Below, one piece after another: positions 13,621 through 13,670 of a stretch of DNA of 13,670 nt. Numbering within the stretch: the stretch's first letter is position 1; each line of letters starts with the position of its first letter. The notes beneath the pieces were generated by a model. It was not told the origin of the DNA. It did not search any database and saw only the letters and a list, made by a program, of their open reading frames with translations. The stretch is from the NCBI GenBank assembly GCA_002284615.2, contig MU069568.1:233308-246977 (forward strand), read 5' to 3'. Position numbers and translations under genes: made by a program. This stretch comes from Dunaliella salina (Eukaryota > Chlorophyta > Chlorophyceae > Chlamydomonadales > Dunaliellaceae).

Positions 13621-13670
<50 letters not shown>
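13621..13670. repeat. (CA)25 microsatellite at the window edge
   Basis: Fifty bases of perfect CA repeat run to the last base, so the full length is unknown. Confidence 0.98.

Overview
KIND OF DNA. This is nuclear DNA of a eukaryote, most likely a green alga (chlorophyte). That is inferred from the retroelement families and the style of the one spliced gene; no host marker gene is present. There are no operons, Shine-Dalgarno sites, rRNA, tRNA or CRISPR. The window starts in a (TA)n tract and ends in a (CA)n tract, so both edges look like assembly break points. LEFT PART (1-3036). This part is mostly non-coding. It holds a (TTACA)4 tract, an antisense LINE 3' end (1210-1543) flanked by a 16/17-bp target-site duplication, a cluster of GTAC palindromes (1667-1857), two poly-C tracts in similar surroundings with two possible minus-strand exons between them (2134-2426), and a second antisense LINE C-terminal fragment (about 2735-3015). 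MIDDLE (3037-9552): A FOUR-LAYER RETROTRANSPOSON NEST. The outer layer is an RT-encoding LINE (LINE-1) on the plus strand, now a pseudogene. Its reverse transcriptase is cut after palm motif A by a different element (about 3660-6529). That element encodes, in order, a degenerate PCIF1-like N6-adenine-methyltransferase segment, an RNase H, a CCHC zinc knuckle and a PD-(D/E)xK (RLE-type) endonuclease. A short reversed copy of its own 3' end (5884-6196) has inserted into it, with a 9-bp target duplication. LINE-1 resumes at about 6530 and is cut again at 7887 by the 3' part of a related LINE (copy 2), which is cut at 8455 by a third (copy 3). The outer elements then close in reverse order: copy 3 at 9381, copy 2 at 9470, LINE-1 at about 9552. 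Copies 2 and 3 entered the same homologous position of their hosts, which suggests a LINE that targets the 3' end of its own family. RIGHT PART (9553-13670). The C-terminal end of a spliced minus-strand gene can be rebuilt from three exons (12932-12799, 11957-11743, 10668-10521) with matching phases and good GT/AG sites. A fourth, 30-nt exon (13049-13020) is possible, and the gene continues past the right edge. The predicted tail resembles C-terminal regulatory regions of algal bZIP-type transcription factors; this is tentative. Its introns are repeat-rich. One carries six extra diverged copies of its own 3' splice site plus the first codons of the next exon, and the next one upstream carries a 117-bp duplication of the same kind.
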